64,000 nucleotides of DNA from Siphonodentalium dalli. Lineage: Eukaryota; Mollusca; Scaphopoda; Gadilida; Siphonodentaliidae. A program made the position numbers and the translations under genes. Of this stretch, positions 44,744 through 55,362 are shown piece after piece. How positions within the stretch are numbered: position 1 is the first letter of the stretch; each line of letters starts with the position of its first letter. The notes beneath the pieces were generated by a model. It made no database searches and had not been told where the DNA came from. It worked only from the letters and a program-made list of their open reading frames with translations. The DNA is taken from contig CP136066.1 of NCBI GenBank assembly GCA_032622095.1, forward strand, positions 150,362,224-150,426,223. The letters run 5' to 3'.

Positions 44744-45430
44744 GTATTTGTTCAGTCGGATGTACCTCATTTTTTCTAGGATTTTGGAAAATACAGGTAG
44801 CACAGAGACTGGCCTGTAGTTACTTAATGTGGTTGGGTCTTTAGCTTTGCAAATAGGTACAACTTTTGCTATCTTCATGAGGTCTGGAAATATTCCATTA
44901 GCAAGAGAAAGATTGCATATAGTATGTGTAATGGGTTTAATAATAAATTCGCTACAATGTTTCAATATTGAACACTTGAGATCATCAATACCGGCAGCCT
45001 TTTTTGCACTGATATTTTTGAGAATTTCGATGACTTCAAGTTCATCTGTTGTTGGATAAAGAATGAAGAACACTTAGGTTGATTAAGGTAATCTGCTGGA
45101 TTCTTGTTAGATTTAATTTTTGAAGCAAGGGTTGGTCCAATATTGGTGAATAATTCATTGAATTTGGTAGCAATTTCCTCTTTGTTATTAATATATTTAT
45201 TTTCATAAAAGAACTCGGTTACATTTTTGCTTCCTTTTTTCTTGTTGAGAATGTTTTTAATCAGTTTCCATGTGCCATTGATATTACCTTCATATTGTTG
45301 GAATTTCCTATGATAATAGTGTTGTTTAGCAGTACGGATAATTGAATTTAGTCTATTCCTATACTTCATGTATCGATCATTATTATAGTATGTTCTGTTC
45401 TTACTGCTATCAACCGCAATAGCTTTAAAA
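44744..45430 (-). mobile_element. LINE (jockey/L2-like), 5' part of the same copy
   Basis: Frames with YRNRLNSIIRTAKQHYYHRK, KLIKNILNKKKGS, DELEVIEILKNISAKKAAGI and NYRPVSVLPVFSKILEK, the region before and at the start of the reverse transcriptase. One frame change near 45060. The endonuclease is missing, so the copy is 5'-truncated. Confidence 0.8.
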
Positions 45431-46039
45431 CCTAGAAAATTTATTAGATAAAAATTAATTGCCATGTTATAGATCACCGGTGGTGAAGGCCCTGCGTTGT
45501 TCCCAGTTTTCGGAAGCGCGCCCGTTGAAGTTAAACGACTCACTATGCAAGACTCGCCAGATAGTTTGGATGCATAACGTGCCGGAATATAACACTCAGC
45601 AGATATTTTATCAGGTTGGAAGGAATAGAATAAAGGCGCAATGTTTTAGTTCTAAATATCAAGCTAAATTATAATAAACATAGATAAGATGCTTTGAAAA
45701 AAATGGAGTGATATATATATTTTACGACATGAAGATAGAATCAGTGGGTATGATTAAATTGTTCGCAACCTAACCGCAGCAACGTAACCAGCGGACTCCA
45801 AAGCATGTGTTCTAGCGATGTCGGACTTCCTCAGTTCATTACCGCCACGCCAGTGGGTGTACATGTACACTGGTGTAGAGTTTCTTATGTTTGAGCGGAC
45901 GATCGATAATCCTCTGGGCGAATGTATTATGGTTAGGTATTTCGTACTTGAGATAAACCGTTCCGATAGTGACGATAGTCCAACAAAGATTAGCACATGT
46001 GATCACCTCACCGGTGTAATTGTGGAGACATGTTTCTAT

Positions 46040-46220
46040 TATGAAGGTTCGCTATCCCGAAGGTCCACTATTCCGAAGGTTCTCTATTCTGAATACTTGC
46101 TATTTCGAAGGTTCACTATTACGAAGGTTCGCTATTCCGAAGGTTATCCATTCCGAAGGTTTTTGTTATTTTTAGGCTAATTCTATATTCTAAAGTATTG
46201 AGAGGGTTCATTATCACGAA
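46040..46220. repeat. CCGAAGGTTC short tandem repeat array 1
   Basis: About eight units of roughly 18 bp of the form CTATTCCGAAGGTTCG. Followed by AAAGTATTGAGAGGGTTCAT, which also closes array 2 at 46578-46768. Confidence 0.8.
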
Positions 46221-46577
46221 GATTCATTTTATGGAGTGTGTGCTCACATCTGAACTGATCCTGCGCGCACACCGATACAGATACAGGAGGAAACAACTTA
46301 GAACATTAAATGTGATTTTGTTTTGTTTTCGCGGGTTTTCTTGAGATTTAATGTGATTACGTGGGCCCATACCTTTGAATTATTCTTGGCATATAATATG
46401 AATGTTGTGGTATATATGGACCATCCAGCATTGGGACATGACACAGGTACAGTTGACTTAAGTGCTGTTCTGTGCGGGCTCCAATTTGGGGTTCAATATT
46501 TTAAGGGCCAAATTTAGAATTTTATGGGCCCATACCTTTGAACTCTGGACATAAAATATGAATATTGGGGGGCATTG

Positions 46578-46768
46578 CTCTAGTCCGAAGGTTCAATATC
46601 CCGAAGGTACACTATTCCAAAATGTTCGCTATTCCGAAGGTTCACCAATCCGAAGGTTCGTTATTCCGAAGGTTCTCTATTCTAATGGTTTTTGTTATTT
46701 TAAGGTTAATTCAGTTTCTAAAGTATTGAGAGGGTTCATTATCACGAAGATTCTTTTTATGAAGGAAA
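46578..46768. repeat. CCGAAGGTTC short tandem repeat array 2
   Basis: Second array of the same unit in the same orientation with the same closing segment. The two arrays are about 350 bp apart and may be the ends of one repeat or a tandem duplication. Confidence 0.8.
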
Positions 46769-47269
46769 TAACTTAAAACATTAAATGTGATTTTGTTTTT
46801 TTTCGCGTATTTTCTTGAGTTAAATGTCATTACGTATGACCTTATTTCTCATTACATATTCACGCCAAGCAACCCACACAATTGCTATGTTCCCTGCGAT
46901 CTAATGTCATTACGTGTGACCTAATATCTCAATAATCTGAAACAAGAGTACGCCTGCTAAAGGCGAATTATTACAGTGGGGCTATAACGTTCAATGAATG
47001 CTGGAGGCTATAACAAACTGCAGGATATCGCTGAATAGACGAGTATGAGATGAGCCTAACTGCAATTGTGACTTTGTTTAAAAGCCCACTTAATTTTGTT
47101 ATAGTATATACGGTTTTAATAACAATTTATGCCATAAAATTTGAATAAAATACTCCAATTCATCACCATTTGAAACGCAGAATACTTCTATCTCCTAGTT
47201 TGAAACACCTTTTTAAAAACCGCGACAAGTCGTGCGTCGTATATATAGCAATTAGCAACTAACATGTCC

Positions 47270-47700
47270 TCTTCGACTTTCCATAGATTTCAACGTAATT
47301 TGATACTTAGTGGTATTTGTGTCCGGGAAGTGTTTGGACGGGTCGTGACCCCCACCTGACCTTGACCTTTAAAATTGTCAATGCAACTTCAATTTGGGTA
47401 AAACGGACGAATTTCGGCGAAATTTGATACCTAGGGATACTTTAGTCCGCGGAGTGTTTTGAATGGGTCAAATCTTGACATCGGAGTGACCTTGACCTTC
47501 AATGTGGTCAATTAAAGGTCAAATCTGGTAAAACGGATGGATTTCGACGAAATTTGATGGGTACTTTTGTCGGGGGAGTGTTTTGGACGGGTAAAATCAT
47601 GACCCTGACCTGACCTTGACTTTCGAAATATTCAATTCAAGGTCAAATCGGGCCTTTCTCGGGAAATCTGATGGGAAACAGCCCGGACGAAGTCGGGCCC
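47270..47700. repeat. Three diverged tandem units of about 120 bp with TGACCTTGACC
   Basis: Each unit holds AAACGGACGAATTTCGACGA-like, GGAGTGTTTTGGACGGGT-like and TGACCTTGACCTT-like blocks. The block ends with CAGCCCGGACGAAGTCGGGC, a small hairpin. Non-coding. Confidence 0.65.
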
Positions 47701-47924
47701 ATCAGCTTGTGTAATAAAGAAGACAGTTTGAAGAATGTAATGTATAACACGAGAAACGGGAAAATTTGAAATATGGAATTATGCAAATTTCCCACATAAA
47801 ATTTGAAAGCTACATTATAGTATAATTATATTATAATTTATATTTATGGCTAATAATATGATCTTGGTGGCGTTACCATTTCTGACTATGGTTTTCTTGT
47901 CTAACTGTGTCTGCAGGTTGGAGC

Positions 47925-48070
47925 TAACATGCAACGTGCAGAGCCGGTGTGCTCATTCAGAATCCGGAGCATTTCAGTAAAAACTAAATAAAGTGTACTC
48001 TATATTCTAAATGGAACACATCGACCCTGTATATGCGTTGAATGTTAGCTCCGGCCTACAGACATATACT
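47925..48070. repeat. Inverted repeat
   Basis: TGCAGGTTGGAGCTAACATG at the left is the diverged complement of GTTAGCTCCGGCCTACAGAC at the right. Foldback element, non-coding. Confidence 0.5.
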
Positions 48071-48276
48071 GACATCCAACGTTTAGTGTTAGATCGGGCC
48101 GAGTGTGTATTCTCGCTAGAAATCAAATAAAGTTGTCAACTATTTAAATTTCTTACTACTGACCCAACAAAATTGCGAAGTAAACATCTTTATACCTTTA
48201 TACATATGGAATATGTCCTGTGTTATGTCAGAAGGGGGAAATTGGCAGGGGGAATGAGACCCTTAAAGGGACCCCC

Positions 48277-48560
48277 TGCTCTACTATAGCAGAAAGCCTG
48301 CAATTAGTCACTAACTGAGTCACTAATGGATACTTTAGGTCTTATGAGAGTGACATATCGTCTGAGTTGAAGGACATGCACATAATTCACTCATTAACTC
48401 ATTGTCATTATAATGACCGTGTTGTTTACATCGTTAATAGAGCACAGGAGTGTATTGTGCACTCACCCATGGCTCAAATTAATTCATTTGTTGCATATGA
48501 TATGTTAAGTGTAATTGGAGATAGTCCCATAAATGGCCGGATTTAGTGTGCAGTATCCCT
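48277..48560. mobile_element. Decayed TTAA MITE, AGGGGTACTGTAC family
   Basis: Right end ATTTAGTGTGCAGTATCCCT followed by TTAA (48561-48564); left TTAA at 48273-48276 followed by AGGG only. Interior matches the right half of 41578-41911. Confidence 0.6.
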
Positions 48561-48589
48561 TTAACGATAGGCCGAATTTATGCCATAAA

Positions 48590-49050
48590 ACTACAACTGG
48601 TAAGTTTTCTATACCAGAAACAAACTTATTAGACCAGACCCACGGGCCCAGACATTAATATAGGAGGCGTCAACTTTCAAACCAGGAAATTTTAAACCTT
48701 TTGATTTTTTGTCAGGCGAGCAAACAATCCAATGATCGTCTATGATAAAGACAAGCCTTGAAATAGTGTGTCTGTCATTTGCAGAATGAGGTCCCCAGAG
48801 GGTGAATTTAGTGATGCTACCCCGCACAGCGGGCTAGCATCACCAAATTCACCCTCTGGGGACCTCATTCTGCAAATGACAGACACACTATTACAAGGCT
48901 TGGATAAAGAGCTTCCATTTCAAAAAGAAATAAAATCAGTAGATAAAACATTTAAAGAACGTTCTCAATTATGGTCGTTTGTCCTCGTTTTCAACATAAA
49001 GTTGATGGAAGCTTTTGTGGATTGTCACGATGCGTGTGCCGCCATGCAGA
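48590..49050 (+). repeat. Paired-AAAGAGCG dispersed repeat (copy 4), interrupted by a hairpin MITE
   Basis: Blocks CAACTTTCAAACCAGGAAAT, TTTTTGTCAGGCGAGCAA and TTGATGGAAGCTTTTGTGGA match the other copies; AAAGAGCT at 48906 and AAAGAACG at 48953 are the paired motifs, 47 nt apart. The hairpin at 48752-48902 is inserted in the first motif. Confidence 0.65.
48752..48902. mobile_element. Hairpin MITE with 8-bp target duplication
   Basis: 151 bp; 67-bp arms from CAAGCCTTGAAATAGTGTG to the complementary CACACTATTACAAGGCTTG with few mismatches and a loop of about 15 bp. The 8-bp GATAAAGA is repeated at 48744-48751 and 48903-48910. An 8-bp duplication is the hAT-type pattern. Confidence 0.8.
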
Positions 49051-49464
49051 TGATTTTTCATTACTCTAATTTATTGCACACCCAATGGCTTATTTGTGCG
49101 AAATACAGCAAAATACAGAAGATTTCAAAACGTTCAATAAACAATTGTGTATTGTTCTTGAACAATACAAACCGATTTCGTCACCAACGTCACTGGCGAC
49201 GTTAACCGTAACAGACAATTTCTTCACTAAATTATTAGATATAGTCTACATTAAGCACACGTTTGTTCAATTAAATTAAGAATATAGATCTAAATTATAG
49301 TATAATACAAGCTACAATCTTCAGAGTGTGCAATAACATAGAACAACACAGTTTTGTGAACATGTTAACGTTATTGCAGTCGTTTGTCATGCCGCATCGC
49401 GTCACAACAAACTCGTGCAATAACGTTATCATGTTCACACGCTTGTGTCGTTCTATCTACACAC

Positions 49465-50631
49465 GGAGGAACTGATCCCGGATAAACAAGGATATCCCAG
49501 GGTATCCCGGGAAAACAAGGATGGTCAACGCGGCAACAAGTAAAATTTGTGTTTTCCGTGGCGGTGAAATTGAGTTTTCGCCGCCGCATGTTAACGCACT
49601 CTCAATCTCAGGCTCAGACTCAGAGGTTGACTTTTTTGACGACTTTGGTGTTGATGTCATAACAACTTCATCCTCAAACGGAATGGTTTGATCAAGGAAT
49701 ATTCCCTCGACATCTATCCCGTCTATATATGTCTTGAAGTGGAGCGACTCCATCCATATCGGCACTATTCGATCTCGTTCTGTAAATATTGGTTTGATCA
49801 AGGAATATTCCCTCGACATCTATCCCGTCTATGTCTTGAAGTGGAGCGACTCCATCCATATCGGACATATCGGCACTCTTCGATCTCGTTCTGTAAATAT
49901 AAAAGTAGTTAACATATTTAACTTGGTCGCATATATAGGGGTTATTGACAAAGCGTACACGTGTTGTATATACAACATAGCTATATAACTACTTCATTTC
50001 CATAGCTGAATAATCCTATGATACTTGATTTGCATCTTACGGCATATATATCAACAACAATAGTGATATATGTACCACATAGCTGCACAGACCTATTTTC
50101 GAACATCATATTTGAATACATTCGTATCTTGTGTTCCGCGTTGGCACTTCCTCGTCACCCGCGTTGTCAAATAATCGTTGCACCACCTTCACGTTATGCT
50201 CAATAAAATGCTTATTTGGGGCGCATTTGCACTGAAATTTTGTGGAAATGCTTGGGAAATGTTTGGCTTCGAATCGGCTCAATCGCACCCACCGATAAGT
50301 GTATATTTTTGAAAAAAATGATGGATGTTTTGTCAACAATGCCGGTATTTTGGCCAAGGGTATCCAGTTGGTGGCACCACCATACAACAGCGTGTGTCGT
50401 TTGCTCGCTCAGACATTTAACCACTGCCAGCACCCTTCACAATAACCAGTTCACTGGGTTAAATCAATGATAGGTGATACGTACCGTTCCATTGTCCTAA
50501 CAAACGGAATTTGGCGGCGAAAACTCAATTTCATCGCCACGGAAAACACAAATTTTACTTGTCGCCGCGTTGGCCATCCTTGTTTTCCCGGGATATCCTT
50601 GTTTTCCTGGGATCGGTTCCTCCGTGTGATC
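49465..50631. repeat. Segment bounded by about 125-bp inverted repeats
   Basis: 49465-49588 (GGAGGAACTGATCCCGG to TTTTCGCCGCC) is the near-exact reverse complement of 50508-50631. Between them, a 107-bp unit starting GTTTGATCAAGGAATATTCC is tandemly duplicated (49686-49792, 49793-49902). It may be a DNA transposon without a transposase, or two separate insertions. Confidence 0.65.
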
Positions 50632-52339
50632 TATGTCCCGAATAGAAGAACAGCCCGGAATAGTAGTACATCATGGTGGACGATTGGGCAAATTTCAACA
50701 ATAGAACAGACTGGAATAGAAGTACAGGGCGGACAAATTCTTAGATGTCACAATATTCGAACAAGCCTATCATTGGCTATCAATCTGTCAACCCTCCCTG
50801 AGTATTTGCTGGTACTTGAGAGTCCAATAACTGTAATTGAATTCAAAGTCAATGACATACAGTGTTCGATATCTATACCAGTACCAATACCGGTACATGA
50901 ATTACTACTGGTACATGTACTACTGGTGGTAACTTCAGATGGTGTTGAGAGTCATTACATGCGTAATTGCATGGCTGTTGCTTATAAATTCACAGCTGGC
51001 AATTTGTATACGATTATGTCAGATTGAAATTGCCAAAAAAAAATAAACATATAGACCGAAATAAGCTCATTCAGGGCGGCAATTTTCATGAAAATAAAAT
51101 AATCATACACGTATGTTTATTCGGTTCACTAGAGTAGCCTACATATAAAAGCTGAAAATTTGGTGTCAACTATATATATGACCATGCATAGTAGTATTGT
51201 AGGCCAAACCATACATGGCGCTTGTATTTTTGAAAATTACAACAAATCGATTATCTTCTATCTGAATGGATCGCACCAAACTTGTTGTTAAACGAGCGGA
51301 TTTATATATCACCGTGCTATATAAGATGGATAACTCTGTTTTTTTTAAATATCCACCAAATAGTCGAGGAGAGTATATTTTCTTTTTGTTTGGGCTCGAG
51401 TGCGAATGTTTTGGTGTCAAATTCTATCAGAAAATTGCATAGACTGAGAATACCAATGGCAAGATTCTGCGAGTTCCAGGTGTCAGCTATAATAGAAGCA
51501 TATTTTGTCCCACTCTTTTCCTCAATTAATACAAGAAAACCAATGTCAGAAATGGTAACGCGCTCAAGATAATATATTAAATACCCATGATTGTAATTAT
51601 AGAATATAAAATATATTGGTTTCGCGAATGACCAACTCAGAATTCCGTTAAATTAACAAAACAACCAGCGCCTAGTTAACGAACCGGTGGCCGTCTTCGA
51701 CCACAACCCCCAGTGAGGCCGTCTTCTACCACAACCCCCAGTGAGCTGCAGAACGAAAATGTCTATAAAAGTTGAAATATAAGACTTAAAAATTATCTTT
51801 TTCATTTCTTTTATTTGTAATTGACATAGCTTGTCACAAACCAAAAATCAACATCATTGACCTAATAATGTAAAAGACAATAAACGAAATTGAAATTCCC
51901 AACGACAACTTTTACCGGACTCGGCCTCCGGTTCGCAGTTCGACTTTTAATCCTTCCAGAAATTCCCATTATCTATAAATAAAACGCCCATCGAACCACA
52001 GCTATCTAGAATCTCTAGGACAGTATACACGCGGCGCGCGTAATAACCAATAACAAGTAGAATATTGAAGAACACATAGACAAAATACATGTATTCTTTG
52101 CAATGACATAAACGACAATCCCGAAATCAAAGGTTGTTATCTTCACACAGATATGTTTTGTTTTGTAGTATACGGTAATAAATAAGTTATGTTCAATTAC
52201 TCTGCATTTTGGCTCACCTGAGACAAAGACGAAAACTGCAAAGTGTAACTCCAGGAAAATTCAGGCCTCGCTTTTTAAAAATTAATTAGCAGTTTTTGAC
52301 TGGCCACTGAGGAGAGATAAGGCAGAACCTCTCATAACC

Positions 52340-52680
52340 ATGGGATACAATTTTGAAATCGGAACCTGAAAACTGCAAAATCCTAGCATCTAGACTGGCA
52401 CCAAGCTCTCCATGTGTTGGACATTTCCGAACTGACACCCCCGTAAGGTTGGAAAGTTTTCAACTGATGGCCATTTTAGTCCAAGATTTTGACAAAAAGC
52501 AAGAAAATATATCACTTTTGGTATGGAAAGAACACATTCCCCACTATTAATTCGTTGGAAAATCAAACTACGAGAATACTTTCAACCTATATTGTTGGTG
52601 TGAAATTTCCAACTCCTGTTGTGTCAGGTATAAAATTTACAACTATTGTAAATTTCGACCACGTCCCTGGCGAGATGAGT
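52340..52680. repeat. Copy of the 30.1-kb repeat family, inverted
   Basis: AACTGCAAAATCCTAGCATC, GGTTGGAAAGTTTTCAACTG and GGTGTGAAATTTCCAACT are complements of blocks at 39.5-40.2 kb. An AT microsatellite (52733-52787) follows. Confidence 0.5.
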
Positions 52681-52732
52681 GCATCTCGCATCTTCACAGA
52701 ATTTATAAGGGTCGAACTCACCGGAATAGCAG

Positions 52733-52787
<55 letters not shown>
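52733..52787. repeat. (AT)n microsatellite
   Basis: About 55 bp of uninterrupted TA repeats. Confidence 0.95.
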
Positions 52788-52791
<4 letters not shown>

Positions 52792-52969
52792 AGTGGCAAC
52801 ATATAGGTTATGTCTATACATCCGGTGCGTGTTCGAGCCCCGACGTAGGCGAAAATCGGGACCGATTGTCAAGCTTAATCCGATTTTATGGACATCTTAA
52901 TGTGCCAAATGTTGTTATCGATTCATGCATGGCAAATTCGATATGACATGAGAATTTGCTTACGCATAT

Positions 52970-52976
52970 TGAGTCA
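52970..52976. promoter_or_regulatory. AP-1 consensus heptamer upstream of gene D
   Basis: TGAGTCA, 66 bp 5' of the gene D start codon. It may be in the 5'UTR. Functional role is inference. Confidence 0.35.
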
Positions 52977-53041
52977 GTGGACAATCAAACTGAGCCAGTG
53001 CATCCACACATTCTGGTAACAATTTCAGGAGCAGTCGTAAA

Positions 53042-53437
53042 ATGAAGGTCCTTAAAGAAAACCAAGAGGGTAGAAACAACACTGTACAACCCTCCACGTC
53101 CGGTGCGGCTCAACAATCATACGCACCGTCCAGTTTCCTAGAGATGCTCTCAGACTGGCCCACACCGACTACGTCACAGAGTTATCCGGGGAACACACAC
53201 GATTACTTCGCGTCACCTACATCACCTTCGAATGCCAGTGATTCTGGATTCGAATCAGTTTGTGATGTCACGGATGCGAACGACCAGCAACTACAAGACG
53301 CGACACTGGAAGCCTTTGAGACTGGACGACTGACACCGCTGATTAAAACCGAGCTGAAATATAAAATTCAGTATCGGAGAATGTCGGAGGGGAAAGGAGA
53401 AATGGACGTGCACTTCAAGGTGCCAAAGAGAGAGAAG
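53042..53437 (+). CDS. bZIP gene D, exon 1 (N-terminal region)
   Basis: 132 codons from the ATG at 53042 (MKVLKENQEGRNN), preceded by an acceptor-like ATTTCAG that suggests a 5'UTR intron, as in gene C. It ends in AAG before a GTATGT donor (phase 0). Residues about 93-130 contain GRLTPLIKTELKYKI and a GKGEMDVHFKV segment shared with A, B and C; the first half is Ser/Thr/Pro-rich. It is the only member on the plus strand. Exons 2 and 3 complete a protein of about 202 residues. Expected to be a nuclear transcription factor binding AP-1/CRE-type sites as a dimer, by family. Confidence 0.85.
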
Positions 53438-55254
53438 GTATGTTTGCCTCGGTTTATTCTGATTTATCATATAGGTTTAGCATAGAGCCCGAAGCCACCA
53501 TCGCACGCCGCCGCCGCCAGCCATATTGGCCACAAGCCGCCGCCATCCGTATTATCTCTACGCCAGCCACATAAAAAAATCTCCGCCGCCGGAATTGTCA
53601 AATGGCTGAGCCGCAGGCATGGGCTTATATGTCAAGCACAACTTCACTGTGAATCGAAAAGAACTAAACCACATTGCCCATATTTGTATATATATTCGCA
53701 AGGACTCGGCATGGTTGTTATATTATTAGAACACCCGGGCCTCTCAATGTGGAATAGACTATTCCAAAATGAATGCTTTCACATAACTGAATGGGAAAAT
53801 CCGTTCAGTATTGAAAGAGTTAAAGTATAAATTGTTTATTTCGACACGACTCAGTCTCAGACATACCTGGAATGTGTCAATATATGCATATAACCTGTAG
53901 AAGGGAATATAAAATAGTTTGAAATATTATATCATGAGGACCTACTATCGGATTCATCATTCAATGATGCATGCATACATGTTTATCGCCAGATGCCAGT
54001 GATGCTATAGCGGTCTGAAGTCGACAAAACTTCCAACGTTACTTATACCGATTAGATGGGAAACTACATAGTACAACCATGCCAGTCCTTCGTGTATGTT
54101 TGCCATATTGGAAAAGCCCAACACCAAAAAGAGCACATGTGGTCTGGGATTCTACGGGTTCACCACAAACGCTAAAATAAACGGGGTCTATAACCGGGGA
54201 TTAGGAAAATTTCGTAAACGAAAATACGCTGATTGATAATGTCTCAGCCCGCTGAGCCGCCATATTTCGTCAGCCACGAACATCGCGACTGAGCCGGCTC
54301 AGCTAGCTAACCAGCCACGAAATTGGTTGAGCCAGCCGCGAAAACCATTTGTCGCTTCGGGGTCTATTTAGCATCTAGACCATATCACGAATATATTTCA
54401 AACGAAATGTCACTCCTCAAATGCCCGTAGATTCTACCTATATAACCACAGAAAGCAATTGACAAACATGGCCAGATACCCTCAGGCCAGAAAAAAAAAA
54501 GAAGAAAAAAATTTCCTATTAACGGTGCCAAATAATTCCAGGTAGGCAGGAAGGCATTTTTGTCCATGTTTTGCAAGTAAACAGTTAACGTAACCCAATA
54601 CTATGATCGGTTTTGTCAATGGCACATCTTCACCAGAGCACAGTATAATTATGGACATATATCAACAGGCCCAAGACGAACACCATAATAGAGCTTTTCT
54701 GTGACTTTTTAATAATAACATGACTTGCAATATAACCTAAACCTCATTTAAATATTTGGTCCTATTTAGTTCAAATTTGAAAAAAATCCAGGTCGGCCCA
54801 ATTTCGGTAGGTCGGTTGGGAACCGGAAACATTCACAGCCGTATTTTTGATGCATAAATTGGCCACCATCCATGTGTGTGGATCTAAAATAATCGCTTGT
54901 CGGGACACGAACCAGAATCGCCATCGCTGGAGATTGGTGTTAGCATAATGCGCCTTGCACATTACCAGATGAGTCACAAGGGGTCACATGATGAGATACC
55001 CATTGAATGAGCAGCACATGCAATGCTATATATCTAATATATGTTATACAAACTCAATATCTGTGATGGACATCTGTATAAGTTTCTTTTTTTTATGTCA
55101 ATTTCAGATTGCTAAAAACCAGATAAATTATTTGAATGGCATTGAAATGCTTCACCAAATACAAGTAATTTGCATGGATGCGACTATTCATGACATGTAA
55201 CTCCCCAATGTAAACTTTGGTGTTCAAACAAAATACTAATTTTCATTCATATAG
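53438..55254 (+). other. Gene D intron 1
   Basis: 1.8-kb intron. It contains GCCGCC/CAGCCA-rich degenerate repeats (53480-53620 and 54240-54350) and a tRNA-SINE-like piece at 54785-54975. No other gene seen. Confidence 0.6.
54785..54975 (-). repeat. tRNA-derived SINE-like sequence
   Basis: On the minus strand, GTGACTCATCTGGTAATGTG, CAAGGCGCATTATGCTAAC and a GGTTCGTGTCCCGACAAG B-box-like block follow each other at tRNA spacing; CTTGT at the start can pair with ACAAG at the end. A clean tRNA gene is not formed. A second truncated B-box (GTTCGAGCCCC) is at 52830-52842. Confidence 0.4.
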
Positions 55255-55362
55255 TTGTCTCAAGATGAAGTTGTACGCCGCGAGGTCCGCCGCGAGGGTA
55301 ACCGACTGGCCGCAAAAAGATGCCGCGACAAAAAGAAGACCGCAGAGAACGCAAAAGAACAG
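55255..55362 (+). CDS. bZIP gene D, exon 2 (basic DNA-binding region)
   Basis: 108 nt, 36 codons, phase 0, between an ATATAG acceptor and a GTGAGT donor. It encodes LSQDEVVRREVRREGNRLAA then KRCRDKKK, the canonical Fos/ATF basic region with Cys at the contact position. Gly replaces the Arg that usually precedes the invariant Asn. Confidence 0.9.

Noticed and set aside
52820-52880. tRNA gene
   Set aside because: Only a B-box-like block is present next to an AT microsatellite; no A-box or cloverleaf.
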